A stretch of 8,906 bases of DNA from DASPKX01 sp035627835 (GTDB lineage Bacteria > Verrucomicrobiota > Verrucomicrobiia > Limisphaerales > SXQI01). The stretch is from NCBI GenBank assembly GCA_035627835.1, contig DASPKX010000019.1, forward strand, positions 1 through 8,906. Direction: 5' to 3'. Both the position numbers and the translations under genes were made by a program. The notes beneath the pieces were generated by a model. It had not been told where the DNA came from. It searched no databases and saw nothing but the letters and a program-made list of their open reading frames with translations. Below are positions 1 to 5,984 of this stretch, piece after piece; positions within the stretch are counted from its first letter, which is position 1, and every line of letters begins with the position of its first letter.

Positions 1-770
1 TGCGCGGCGGCGATGCCTTCTTCACGGCAGATTTCGGCGAAAGCTTTGCTGGTCGCGATGAGAGGCAGGAAAACGAGCGTTTTGCGAAATGTGGCTTCCT
101 CACGAATGGCTTGGGCAATCTGGCGGAGGTAGGGCGCAAGAGCCTCGGCAAGCTCTGTTTCGGAGTAGTCGCCAGCTTTTTGTGAGACCTTGGAAATATC
201 GATTTGCAGAGGGACGGCTTTGACGCTGATGCGGGAGAGGTAGCCTTGATGAATGAGATCGTAAAGGCTGACCTCGGCGGCCACGCGCTGGAAATACCTT
301 CCGAGGTTAATCCTATCAGCCCGGTCTGGCGTCGCAGTGACCCCAACAACCTTGGCGTGGGCGTCGAAGTGACGCAGGACATTGCGATAGGAAGCAGCCA
401 TGACGTGGTGGGCTTCATCGACAACGACCAGTCCGAAATGATCTTGGGGCCATTTGGCCAGGCGTTTGCCTTGCATGCTCTGGATGCTGGCGACGACCAC
501 GGGAGCGGAAAGGCTGGCCTTGAAATCGGCCTTTTCCTTCTGTGCAAAGACGCCGGTGGCGCGATGCAATTTCTCAATCGCCTGATCAAGCAGCTCATCG
601 CGATGCGCAAGAATCAGCGTGCGCCTGGGCAACATTGCTTGAGCGAGATGCGAAAAGATGATGGTCTTGCCGCCGCCTGTTGGACAGACAACGAGTTGTT
701 TTTGATAGGCCTCGTAGCCGGATTGGACGGCGGCGAGGATTTGTTCCTGGTATGGACGGAGGGAGAGCAT
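1..770 (-). CDS. SF2 DEAD/DEAH-box helicase (ResIII-like), 3' end outside window
   Basis: ATP-dependent nucleic-acid helicase or translocase; in phage early regions such proteins act in DNA replication or recombination. The first 256 residues are visible. They show a Q-like start (LRPYQEQIL, 5-12), Walker A CPTGGGKT (29-36), ILAHRDEL (53-60, motif Ia), DEAH at 118-121, the motif III sequence TATP (145-148) and the start of the second RecA-like domain with TLVFLP (231-236, motif IV). The remaining C-terminal motifs (V, VI with the arginine finger) lie off the left edge. The ATG overlaps the stop of the upstream MazG-like gene by one base (TAATG), which suggests translational coupling. The open plus-strand frame at 204-773 is only its antisense shadow. 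Family assignment is firm; the exact phage role is inferred. Confidence 0.93.
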   Translation of the reverse strand, partial: MLSLRPYQEQILAAVQSGYEAYQKQLVVCPTGGGKTIIFSHLAQAMLPRRTLILAHRDELLDQAIEKLHRATGVFAQKEKADFKASLSAPVVVASIQSMQGKRLAKWPQDHFGLVVVDEAHHVMAASYRNVLRHFDAHAKVVGVTATPDRADRINLGRYFQRVAAEVSLYDLIHQGYLSRISVKAVPLQIDISKVSQKAGDYSETELAEALAPYLRQIAQAIREEATFRKTLVFLPLIATSKAFAEICREEGIAAA

Positions 771-1201
771 TAGGCGCCGGTGTAGCCTTGTTTGATTAGC
801 TCCGCCTTGATGTTGGGCGGGCTGTAGGCCGGCCCTTTAATCCACTTCCCATCCTCGCGCCGATGGCCGTCGATGAACTTGCTCATGTTTGAGCGGTGAA
901 CTTCCTGGAAGATAGGATCGAGGTCGATGCCGCAGGCAATGGCGGTGCCGATGGTGACAACCATAAGATCCGCGCAGCCGTCTGCGATCTCGACAATGTC
1001 TGCAGTGGCCTCCACGAAATCGATCTTTGTTGAGTCAGGCAAAAGGCGGAAGCCCAGGGCGTTGATTGTTTCCATAGCCTCCTCAAAGATAAGTCTTGCT
1101 CGGAGCTTGCGGACTTCGAGTCTTGGAAGGATGGGCAAGTCTGGAGTCGCTTGCTGCGCAAGCCGCATGAACTGACGAACTTGTTTTTGTTCATTTGTCA
1201 T
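770..1201 (-). CDS. MazG-like nucleoside triphosphate pyrophosphohydrolase
   Basis: All-alpha NTP pyrophosphohydrolase of the MazG/PRA-PH superfamily (143 aa), which hydrolyses (d)NTPs to NMP and pyrophosphate and is common in phages. The metal-binding signature is visible as E40-E41-x-x-E44 followed by E71-x-x-D74 (EIADGCADLMVV). The C-terminal stretch VHRSNMSKF (101-109) and DGKWIKGPAYSPP (117-129) is characteristic of the phage subfamily. The start at 1201 has no Shine-Dalgarno: the bases before the ATG read CTACTCCTT. The ATG lies only 8 bases beyond the end of the tRNA-like element at 1210-1295, so it is probably translated from the same transcript. Its stop overlaps the helicase start. 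A likely role is dNTP pool sanitation, or lowering of (p)ppGpp-like alarmones; the substrate cannot be read from sequence. Confidence 0.88.
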   Translation of the reverse strand: MTNEQKQVRQFMRLAQQATPDLPILPRLEVRKLRARLIFEEAMETINALGFRLLPDSTKIDFVEATADIVEIADGCADLMVVTIGTAIACGIDLDPIFQEVHRSNMSKFIDGHRREDGKWIKGPAYSPPNIKAELIKQGYTGA

Positions 1202-1209
1202 AAGGAGTA

Positions 1210-1295
1210 GAACGGCGGCAGGATTCGAACCTACTAGAGTCTCAGCGAAGGTAGCGACCCCTCACCCTATCTGCTGGCCATGCAGCCACGCCGTT
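1210..1295 (-). tRNA. tRNA-like element with atypical anticodon arm, identity undetermined
   Basis: Read on the minus strand, it has a perfect 7-bp acceptor stem (AACGGCG at 1295-1289 with CGCCGTT at 1217-1211) and a canonical T arm (GTAGG-TTCGAAT-CCTGC, 1234-1218). The D arm is plausible: CTGC/GCAG (1285-1271) around ATGGCCA with A14, G18G19 and A21 equivalents. The middle is abnormal. The best anticodon arm is an 8-bp stem (GGTGAGGG 1266-1259 with CCTTCGCT 1251-1244, three G-U pairs) closing the 7-base loop GTCGCTA. Extra bases precede it, and the variable region TAGAGTCTC (plus strand, 1235-1243) is 9 bases. If the loop is read normally the triplet would be CGC, but U at position 37 is unusual. 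The discriminator is C and no CCA is encoded. It could be a degenerate phage tRNA, a remodelled one, or a non-decoding tRNA mimic. Confidence 0.6.
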
Positions 1296-1308
1296 CGTTC
1301 GTTGGTTG

Positions 1309-1635
1309 TTAGAGAACTAGAGGCTCTTCCTGGACCGGTTCGGCATGGCAGATAATTACCTCGGTGTCACCAAGAGAGCCTTTGTAATCGTAATACAGCC
1401 CGTTGCGGTCCTTGCGCCATTGGCCGCCGATTGCTTTAGCAATGGCTTTCGCGCCTTCTGTGGATGGCTTGTAGATAAAGATGTAATCGTGCATTCCCGA
1501 CAGGCTCGCGCTCGCGCCCTGGGCGTCTAGGATAGCCGCAATGGAATGGATATAGCTTTGCAGACCCTTAAGCGCATTAATCTTGGCGTCAATCTCCGCG
1601 AGCAGCTTCTGGGATGGTGTTTGCTCAGTCTTCAT
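1309..1635 (-). CDS. Hypothetical phage protein (108 aa)
   Basis: I do not recognise a family. Residues 1-45 are rich in helix formers (QKLLAEIDAKINALKGLQSYIHSIAAIL), followed by a likely alpha/beta part with aromatic residues (HDYIFIYKP, GGQWRKDRNGLYYDYKG) and an acidic tail. The start is well supported: GGAGG lies 7 bases upstream of the ATG. The gene begins inside the end of the upstream coding sequence (11-base overlap), so it belongs to the same operon. It is followed within 13 bases by the tRNA-like element. Translation is convincing; function is unknown. Confidence 0.75.
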   Translation of the reverse strand: MKTEQTPSQKLLAEIDAKINALKGLQSYIHSIAAILDAQGASASLSGMHDYIFIYKPSTEGAKAIAKAIGGQWRKDRNGLYYDYKGSLGDTEVIICHAEPVQEEPLVL

Positions 1636-2335
1636 TGAAAACCTCCGGGTTTGAGATCAGTAATTCGCCCAGGTAGGCCAGAGCCTGTTCGGTTTCCTTT
1701 TTGGGCGCGTTGAACTCAGTGAATTTTCGGGCAAGTAATTCAATGCACTCCTGCAAAGCTCCTGCTCGTGATTCAGCGGGCTTCTCGCGTGTGAGCGGCT
1801 CTGAACTGCCACCAGCCGGCGCCATCACGTTCAGTGCGTATGCCCACAGTGCGCCAAACTGCGCGAGATCGATTTTGACCGCGCACTTCTTAAGGCCGGG
1901 AACAATGATCGTCTCGGTGGGCTTGAGCGGCTCGGGCTCTTTGGCAGCTTCTTTCTCCGCTGCAAGCTTGGCTTCGGCTTCGAGCGCGAATTGTCGCTGC
2001 ATCTCTTCAGCGCTCATAGTCCAAGTGCCAACCACAGCGTTGTTGTCATCGCGAATCACGGTCTTTTGGTCCGGCTTCGGACTCCCAAGGATCTCGGTGC
2101 ACGGCACGTCGCGATACTCATAGCCGGTGCTGATTTTGTTGCTGGCGATGGAGATCGCCGCTTCAACGGTCGCAATGCGAGCCTGAAAGTCGGCGACCAC
2201 GCGTTTCTTGTCGTTTTCAAGCGCGACAAGCTGCGAGTGTTGTTGAGCTAAGTCCTTGCCGATGGCGAGAAGTTCAGCTTCGTTGAAATTGCACTGGAGA
2301 GTGCGCTTGGTCTTTTTGGTTTCTTTCTCTTTCAT
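1625..2335 (-). CDS. Coiled-coil phage protein of unknown function (236 aa)
   Basis: The lysine-rich start (MKEKETKKTKR) leads into LQCNFNEAELLAIGKDLAQ and a heptad-like helical stretch (LVALENDKKRVVADFQARIATVEAAISIASNKI) that looks like a short coiled coil. A conserved-looking segment follows (TGYEYRDVPCTEI, PKPDQKTVIRDDNNAVVGTW), then a charged Ala/Glu/Lys region and a helical C-terminus. N-terminal portions like this occur in phage early proteins as I remember them, but I know no function. The frame is open up to an ATG at 2377, which would add 14 residues and overlap the ssDNA-binding gene by 20 bases. Neither ATG has a clear Shine-Dalgarno. I chose 2335 because the segment before it is Pro/Asn/Gln-rich and because this start avoids the overlap. 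Confidence 0.72.
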   Translation of the reverse strand: MKEKETKKTKRTLQCNFNEAELLAIGKDLAQQHSQLVALENDKKRVVADFQARIATVEAAISIASNKISTGYEYRDVPCTEILGSPKPDQKTVIRDDNNAVVGTWTMSAEEMQRQFALEAEAKLAAEKEAAKEPEPLKPTETIIVPGLKKCAVKIDLAQFGALWAYALNVMAPAGGSSEPLTREKPAESRAGALQECIELLARKFTEFNAPKKETEQALAYLGELLISNPEVFNED

Positions 2336-2357
2336 ATTTGGTTTTTGCGGTTGAGGG

Positions 2358-2864
2358 TTAAAACGGAACGTCGTCATCGACGGCTTGCGCGGGGACTGGC
2401 GCAGACGCTTGCGCGGGCGCGGTCTTGCGCTGGTCGAAGTAATCGACCTTGACGATTTTGGGAAACTTGTCCTTGGTGGTGATCCACGCGGCGACCTTGT
2501 TATTCTCCTTCTCGACTCCCTGGGAGTTGACGTATTTATCCGGGCGAACTGTGGCCCAGCCTCGAAGGCCGATCACGCTTTCGGCGGTTAGCTCGACTTC
2601 TTCACCTTTGCTGGCGTGGAGGCCCATTGATTTCATGAATGTGTCAATCTTCCATCCAAGCGCTGGATAGCCGAAAGTGAGCGTCTCGTAGATAAGAGCT
2701 CCGGTATCTTGCTCGCGAAGCTTGAGCTCGAGTTGATCACAGCCCCGGGTCTTGTTGCCGGTGCTGATTGTTTGCTCTGCGCTGACAACCTCGAGGATGT
2801 AGTCTCCGGATTTGAGGATGACGAGCGACTGGCCTTCCTGGTCTGTAAAAACGTGTTTGGGCAT
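2358..2864 (-). CDS. DUF669-like phage single-stranded DNA-binding protein
   Basis: A 168-residue protein with the layout of phage DUF669-type ssDNA-binding proteins. A beta-rich N-terminal part (SGDYILEVVSAEQTISTGNKTRGCDQLELKLREQD) is followed by WKIDTFMKSMGL and a region with G-LRGWATV. An Ala/Pro/Gln linker then leads to a terminal VDDDVPF. That acidic tip ending in Phe matches the SSB C-terminal peptide that recruits partner proteins. It would protect ssDNA and help load the annealing protein. It lies 2 bases downstream of the nuclease stop (TAACCATG), with AGGA about 7-8 bases before the ATG, so the two are made together. DUF669 membership is from recalled pattern; the SSB-like tail is directly visible. 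Confidence 0.8.
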   Translation of the reverse strand: MPKHVFTDQEGQSLVILKSGDYILEVVSAEQTISTGNKTRGCDQLELKLREQDTGALIYETLTFGYPALGWKIDTFMKSMGLHASKGEEVELTAESVIGLRGWATVRPDKYVNSQGVEKENNKVAAWITTKDKFPKIVKVDYFDQRKTAPAQASAPVPAQAVDDDVPF

Positions 2865-2866
2865 GG

Positions 2867-3880
2867 TTATTCCTTTTCTGGAACTAAGAATTGCGATGGG
2901 TTCCCCTGCTCCACGAAGGGAGCAAGCTTGGTTTTGATTTCCTTGGCTGCCGCGCTTTTGGTGACCTTATGATATTTCGCGTAAGCCTCTTCCAGGTCGC
3001 CGAAGGTGATTTGGCAACAGGGCAGAAACTGATCGAGAGGCATTCCGGTTGCTGTGTAGGCCCCTTGCAAATCAATGCACTGGCGGCGACCGGCTTTCTC
3101 TTGGAGCCGCCAGCCTGGGATTTGTTTGCCCTGTTTCACGACCATCTCGGCGGCGAAATGCTCGACCGCTTCAGCCCATTTCTTCACGAGCTTCGCCAGC
3201 ACGAGGGCCTTGGCCATTTCGGTGGGCTCCGTGATTTGGCTGGTGTGATACTGCTCCAGCTGCCAATCCTCGCGGCCCTTGGCGACGGCAAGGGCGCGGT
3301 CTTGCAGAGCCGGGCACGCTACTTTGTGAGCGCACCAGTCACAGTAGGCGCATGGGTTGGGCTTGCGATCATCGGCGCGGGCAGCGTCGATGATTGGCTG
3401 GATTATCGCTCGGCAGATATGTTCGTCGAATGTTTGGACGTGCGCCTTACGATTCTGGGCAAAGAGGATGTGGACCTTGATGCCGGCGCCTGGCGGCAAT
3501 TCTTGAATGCGCATCCAGGCGTAGGCCGCCATTTGGGCGAGATAATCCCGCTCGCGCCACTTCAGATCGAAGATCTCGGTTCCACACACAATGTCCGGCG
3601 TCCCCTTGATCTCGCTCCAGTCGTCTAGCAGCAGTGTCATTGGCTGCTCGCAGCGCAGCGGATGCGAGGCTATGTCCGCATGGATGCGGATATACTCCGC
3701 GGCCCATTCAATGCCTTCCTGGTCTTCCTCCGGCAGTTGAGAGGCGGGACCATCGTTGCCTGCGAGGTAAGCCGATAGCGCGGCATGCCTCGCCGTCCCG
3801 GCTTTGGCGTCATCGGAACTTGGGCCGCTCTCAAAGCACGGACATTGGGCGAGCGCTGGCAGCGACGAGGGGCGCATCAT
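2867..3880 (-). CDS. PD-(D/E)XK nuclease with Cas4/AddB-like four-cysteine cluster (DUF2800-like)
   Basis: A 337-residue RecB-family nuclease, probably the exonuclease that makes ssDNA for the RecT-like protein. Active-site pattern: H32 (GTARH), GTPD with D96, D105-L-K107 in IFDLKW, and the Q116-x3-Y120 motif (QMAAY). Cysteines bracket this core: C13/C15 near the N-terminus (QCPCF) and C177-x2-C180-x2-C183-x5-C189 after it. This is the one-plus-three arrangement that binds 4Fe-4S in Cas4 and AddB-type nucleases. The frame opens earlier (to 3934), but the ATG at 3880 has AAAGGAGG just upstream and overlaps the stop of the 53-residue mini-protein (ATGA). A second ATG at 3877 is equally possible. 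It sits between the RecT-like and ssDNA-binding genes, as expected for a Red-like pair. DUF2800 is my best family guess. Confidence 0.85.
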   Translation of the reverse strand: MMRPSSLPALAQCPCFESGPSSDDAKAGTARHAALSAYLAGNDGPASQLPEEDQEGIEWAAEYIRIHADIASHPLRCEQPMTLLLDDWSEIKGTPDIVCGTEIFDLKWRERDYLAQMAAYAWMRIQELPPGAGIKVHILFAQNRKAHVQTFDEHICRAIIQPIIDAARADDRKPNPCAYCDWCAHKVACPALQDRALAVAKGREDWQLEQYHTSQITEPTEMAKALVLAKLVKKWAEAVEHFAAEMVVKQGKQIPGWRLQEKAGRRQCIDLQGAYTATGMPLDQFLPCCQITFGDLEEAYAKYHKVTKSAAAKEIKTKLAPFVEQGNPSQFLVPEKE

Positions 3881-4038
3881 TGGGCCTCCTTTCTTTGCCT
3901 GGCAGCCTGAGCTTCCGCCTCCGCCCTGCTGCACTCCGGGCAGTCATCCTTGCAGCAATCGCAAGGGTAGACGGCAATGCCTGGGTCCATCCATTCATCA
4001 TCACGTATCCCGACTGGGCGGGTCCCTGGGAGCCTCAT
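3877..4038 (-). CDS. 53-residue Cys-rich (zinc-binding?) mini-protein
   Basis: A short open frame exactly fills the space between the RecT-like gene and the nuclease. Its ATG overlaps the RecT-like stop by 4 bases (ATGA) and its own TGA overlaps the nuclease ATG by 4 bases (ATGA). GGAGG lies 6 bases before the start. The sequence has an N-terminal part (IRDDEWMDPGIAVYPCD), five cysteines in the pattern C-x-C-C-x3-C-x2-C (positions 26, 28, 29, 33, 36), then a charged Ala/Glu/Arg helix. The cysteines suggest a zinc knuckle. I know no family. Placement between the recombinase and nuclease suggests an accessory role in that module (inference). Start, ribosome site and double coupling make translation likely. 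Confidence 0.75.
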   Translation of the reverse strand: MRLPGTRPVGIRDDEWMDPGIAVYPCDCCKDDCPECSRAEAEAQAARQRKEAQ

Positions 4039-4874
4039 TTGGCGCCTCCAGTTACGTGGGCAATGAAGCCCGCCGGGTTGTCGATGATGCGCTGTGCGCG
4101 GGCTAGAGACATGGTCTCTAGTTGGCCATTAATCCACCCCTTGGCCTTGAGCCAGGCCAAGGCGGCTTCTTGGTGCTCCGCTGGAATGCTGGCCTCGATG
4201 GCCATGATGGTTTCGGCGTCCAGCTTGCCAGTCTGCGGGTCCAGGGCGGCGCGGAAGCCTGGCGGAGTTGCTTGGGCCTGGGCAGACGGGGCCTGTTGCT
4301 GCTGGGGCTGCGCCGGAGCAACAGGAGCCGCGTCTGCCTCTTTCAACAGCGGGGCAGGCGCAGCCGCCGCTGGCGCGTCTGCTTCGTCCTCAGGGTTGCC
4401 GCTGACCCCCGCAACGATTTCGGGGCAAAGCATAGAAATGGCGTTGCTCAGCAGCCTGGCGCGGAGCATGTTGCCGGGGACCTTTTCCCAGTTGGAGCGA
4501 GGGCGAATGAGCCCTTGGGCTCTCGCTTCCTCAATCGAGAAAGACTCGATAATGGATTGGCCCTCGAAAGTGAATTCGGCTTCTGCTTGCTTTCCGTCTT
4601 TGCCGGTCTTCAGCCAGCGAATCTTTCCCCCGCGGGCGCGGAACTCTGCGGCGATCGCCAGGGCCTTCTTGCTGAGCTTACCGTCGATGATGTGGTAGCT
4701 GCGAAGGATTTGAAATGGGCTCTGCCGCTCGCACAAGCAGGCCAGGGCGAGGACTTGCCCTGTTTCGGCGCGGTCGCAGCCAAAGAGGCCACTTTTGGCT
4801 ATCATCACTCCCATGCGCTCAGCGGCGGCAACTGGGTCTTGAATCCTGTCGTAAATTGCAATTGCTTCAGACAT
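4035..4874 (-). CDS. RecT-like phage single-strand annealing protein
   Basis: A 279-residue protein resembling phage RecT-family annealing proteins, which pair complementary ssDNA during phage recombination. Residues 15-155 carry the recognisable part: AERMGVMIAKSGLFGC, YHIIDGKLSKKALAIAAEFRARGGK (60-84), a beta hairpin (AEAEFTFEG) and NWEKVPGNMLRAR followed by CPEIVAGV (128-157), typical of the C-terminal side of the core. Residues about 158-206 are a low-complexity Ala/Pro/Gln linker with QQQQ. The last 65 residues form a separate predicted helical domain. The ATG at 4874 has GGAG 8 bases upstream; the extra frame up to 4976 runs back through the terminator hairpin and is rejected. Nuclease and ssDNA-binding genes immediately downstream support the role. 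The match to RecT is by recalled motifs, so another annealing family is possible. Confidence 0.75.
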   Translation of the reverse strand: MSEAIAIYDRIQDPVAAAERMGVMIAKSGLFGCDRAETGQVLALACLCERQSPFQILRSYHIIDGKLSKKALAIAAEFRARGGKIRWLKTGKDGKQAEAEFTFEGQSIIESFSIEEARAQGLIRPRSNWEKVPGNMLRARLLSNAISMLCPEIVAGVSGNPEDEADAPAAAAPAPLLKEADAAPVAPAQPQQQQAPSAQAQATPPGFRAALDPQTGKLDAETIMAIEASIPAEHQEAALAWLKAKGWINGQLETMSLARAQRIIDNPAGFIAHVTGGAK

Positions 4875-4915
4875 AACTTCATCTCCACTTTGTGGTTCTA
4901 CTTCTTGGTTTTGTT

Positions 4916-4951
4916 GCCTCCCGCCAAAACACTGACGGGAGGCGTTTTTTT
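4916..4951 (+). terminator. Rho-independent terminator reading rightward
   Basis: GCCTCCCG (4916-4923) and CGGGAGGC (4936-4943) form a perfect 8-bp GC-rich stem with a 12-base loop. A G and seven T follow on the plus strand (4945-4951). On the minus strand the same hairpin has no T tract, so by sequence it stops rightward transcription only. No plus-strand gene ends here, so it would block antisense transcription coming from the left, or act as a structured 5' leader for the RecT-like operon. Confidence 0.75.
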
Positions 4952-4980
4952 GAGTTACCCAAACGAAACGAATCAACTGA

Positions 4981-5202
4981 CTAGTTACACTGCCGGTTCA
5001 TCCCTCCTTTCACTTTGCCCGCGCAATCCGGGCAGATACCGTGGCTGATTGGCTCACGGAAATTTGTTGGCCGTGTCGGCGTGATGTGGCCGCGGCTGCT
5101 GACCCACCACTTGCACCAGGCGCATTGATGCCAAATGATCCTCCTGGGCCATAGATAGGCCGCGAGACAGAGCGCGAGAAAAATGGACGTGGCGATGATC
5201 AT
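4981..5202 (-). CDS. Small membrane-anchored zinc-ribbon-like protein
   Basis: A 73-residue protein with one N-terminal hydrophobic segment (IIATSIFLALCLAAYLW, about 2-18) followed by basic residues (PRR), which predicts an N-out/C-in single-pass anchor. The rest has two Cys pairs, CAWC (27-30) and CPDC (57-60), with SHGI just before the second pair, typical of small phage zinc-ribbon proteins. The ATG overlaps the stop of the upstream HTH gene by 4 bases (ATGA) and there is no strong Shine-Dalgarno, so it is probably translated by coupling. Function is unknown; a membrane-tethered regulator or host-interaction factor is possible but unsupported. Confidence 0.75.
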   Translation of the reverse strand: MIIATSIFLALCLAAYLWPRRIIWHQCAWCKWWVSSRGHITPTRPTNFREPISHGICPDCAGKVKGGMNRQCN

Positions 5203-5435
5203 AGGCTGGGTGGCGGTAGCAGCGCGTGGACGTCTGAGCGAACGACGCGGATACGTGGTGCCTTGCCGCCCAAGCGAAGATGCTGAAACCGAATCTTGCC
5301 TTTGACAGGGCGAGCGTGATTGACCAGCGGGACAAGGCGGCGAGCGATTGTATCCACGGACACCGCCAAGTATTGCGCTGCCTCTTGCTGCGTCATCCAG
5401 GGCGACTCTATGGCTTGATCATTTGCTGTTTGCAT
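5199..5435 (-). CDS. Excisionase-like helix-turn-helix DNA-binding protein (HTH_17 type)
   Basis: A 78-residue protein with a winged-HTH signature near the N-terminus: WMTQQEAAQYLAVSVDTIARRL (residues 13-34). A basic wing follows (VKGKIRFQHLRLGG), ending in RIRVVRSDVHALL. This is the pattern of MerR-like/excisionase (HTH_17) proteins, which bend DNA at attachment sites or regulate early promoters. AGGA lies 5 bases before the ATG at 5435, so I prefer this start over the upstream ATG at 5462. It overlaps the end of the RHH gene by 17 bases and the start of the zinc protein by 4. It is the best excisionase candidate for the att site at 7494-7738, although it does not adjoin the integrase. Confidence 0.75.
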   Translation of the reverse strand: MQTANDQAIESPWMTQQEAAQYLAVSVDTIARRLVPLVNHARPVKGKIRFQHLRLGGKAPRIRVVRSDVHALLPPPSL

Positions 5436-5607
5436 CGATGTCCTTTCTGAGGCGATATGCATTGATGATGCATTCCTCGATTAGCCTTGTGATGGGCTTG
5501 CCCGTTTTGCGGTGAGCCCACATCAACAGGCGGTGCGCCTCCTGGTTCGGCCTGAATGTCGTCACCGGACCCTTCTTAACTGGCTTGATGTATCCTTTCG
5601 GCGGCAT
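5419..5607 (-). CDS. Ribbon-helix-helix-like small regulator
   Basis: A 62-residue basic protein: MPPKGYIKPVKKGP, then a probable beta strand (VTTFRPNQEAH) and two helices (RLLMWAHRKTG / PITRLIEECIINAYRL), as in MetJ/Arc-type RHH repressors. The frame extends to an ATG at 5649, but that would run through the operator repeats, so I use 5607. There is no Shine-Dalgarno before it. TATAAC (minus strand, 5622-5617) lies 9 bases before the ATG, so a nearly leaderless transcript is possible. It is divergent from the RHH gene at 5700, across shared inverted repeats. A repressor or antitoxin-like role is inferred. Confidence 0.72.
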   Translation of the reverse strand: MPPKGYIKPVKKGPVTTFRPNQEAHRLLMWAHRKTGKPITRLIEECIINAYRLRKDIDANSK

Positions 5608-5699
5608 TTGTAATACGTTATACGCAAACTGTATTACACTGAAATACATGGCGCAAGAAAAAAATTGACGGGTGTAATACAGAATGCTAAAAGGAACCC
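5608..5699. promoter_or_regulatory. Divergent control region with inverted 11-base operator-like repeats
   Basis: This 92-base gap separates two divergent RHH genes. CTGTATTACAC (5629-5639) and GTGTAATACAG (5672-5682) are a perfect 11-base inverted pair. A third partial copy, TGTAATAC, lies at 5609-5616. Each copy contains TAATAC, a possible -10 element for transcription pointing away from the centre, so bound repressor could cover both promoters. TTGACG at 5665-5670 is a possible -35, but the hexamer 17 bases on (TAAAAG) overlaps the ribosome site of the plus gene, so I do not assign it firmly. The RHH proteins encoded on either side are the natural candidates to bind here. Confidence 0.7.
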
Positions 5700-5984
5700 A
5701 TGAACACGGGGGAATCTCGCGAAAAAAAAGTGAAAACGTTCCGCATAAACGCGGACGTGGAAAATCTTTTAGAGCGGGCGAAAGAAGAGACTGGCCTCTC
5801 CGAGGGCGAGCTAATTAATCAGGCGATCCTTGGCCAGATCGGAGAAATTGTCATGAGGTATCGGAGAGCGCGAACGCTCCCCGTTGACAAGCAAGAAGCT
5901 GAAGAGTGGGTTAAATCTCAGCAGGAAAATCGAGGGGAAAGCCAAGCTGGGCCTGCCCTGAAGAAGGCTCGGCAAAAGAATTGA
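5700..5984 (+). CDS. Ribbon-helix-helix DNA-binding protein
   Basis: A 94-residue protein with a classic RHH module at residues 10-50: strand KVKTFRINA, helix DVENLLERAKEETG, helix SEGELINQAILGQIGEIV. A charged C-terminal tail with no obvious domain follows. AAGGA sits 6 bases before the ATG. It is the first plus-strand gene, divergent from the leftward early operon, and the shared inverted repeats upstream make it a candidate lysogeny/early-operon repressor. Its 3' end overlaps, tail to tail, the end of the minus-strand gene at 5911-6225 by 74 bases, which is unusual and casts some doubt on the extent of that neighbour rather than on this gene. Confidence 0.82.
   Translation: MNTGESREKKVKTFRINADVENLLERAKEETGLSEGELINQAILGQIGEIVMRYRRARTLPVDKQEAEEWVKSQQENRGESQAGPALKKARQKN

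Noticed and set aside
204..773. Plus-strand open frame of 189 residues
   Set aside because: Antisense to the helicase, whose Walker A, DEAH and TAT motifs are clear on the minus strand.
1202..1209. CTCCTT just before the MazG-like ATG on the minus strand
   Set aside because: Resembles the 16S anti-Shine-Dalgarno, not a ribosome site; short enough to be chance.
3634..5048. Long plus-strand frames (354 and 308 residues) over the RecT-like and mini-protein region
   Set aside because: Low-complexity Ala/Ser/Arg-rich translations with no motifs, antisense to well-supported coupled genes; a GC-rich shadow.
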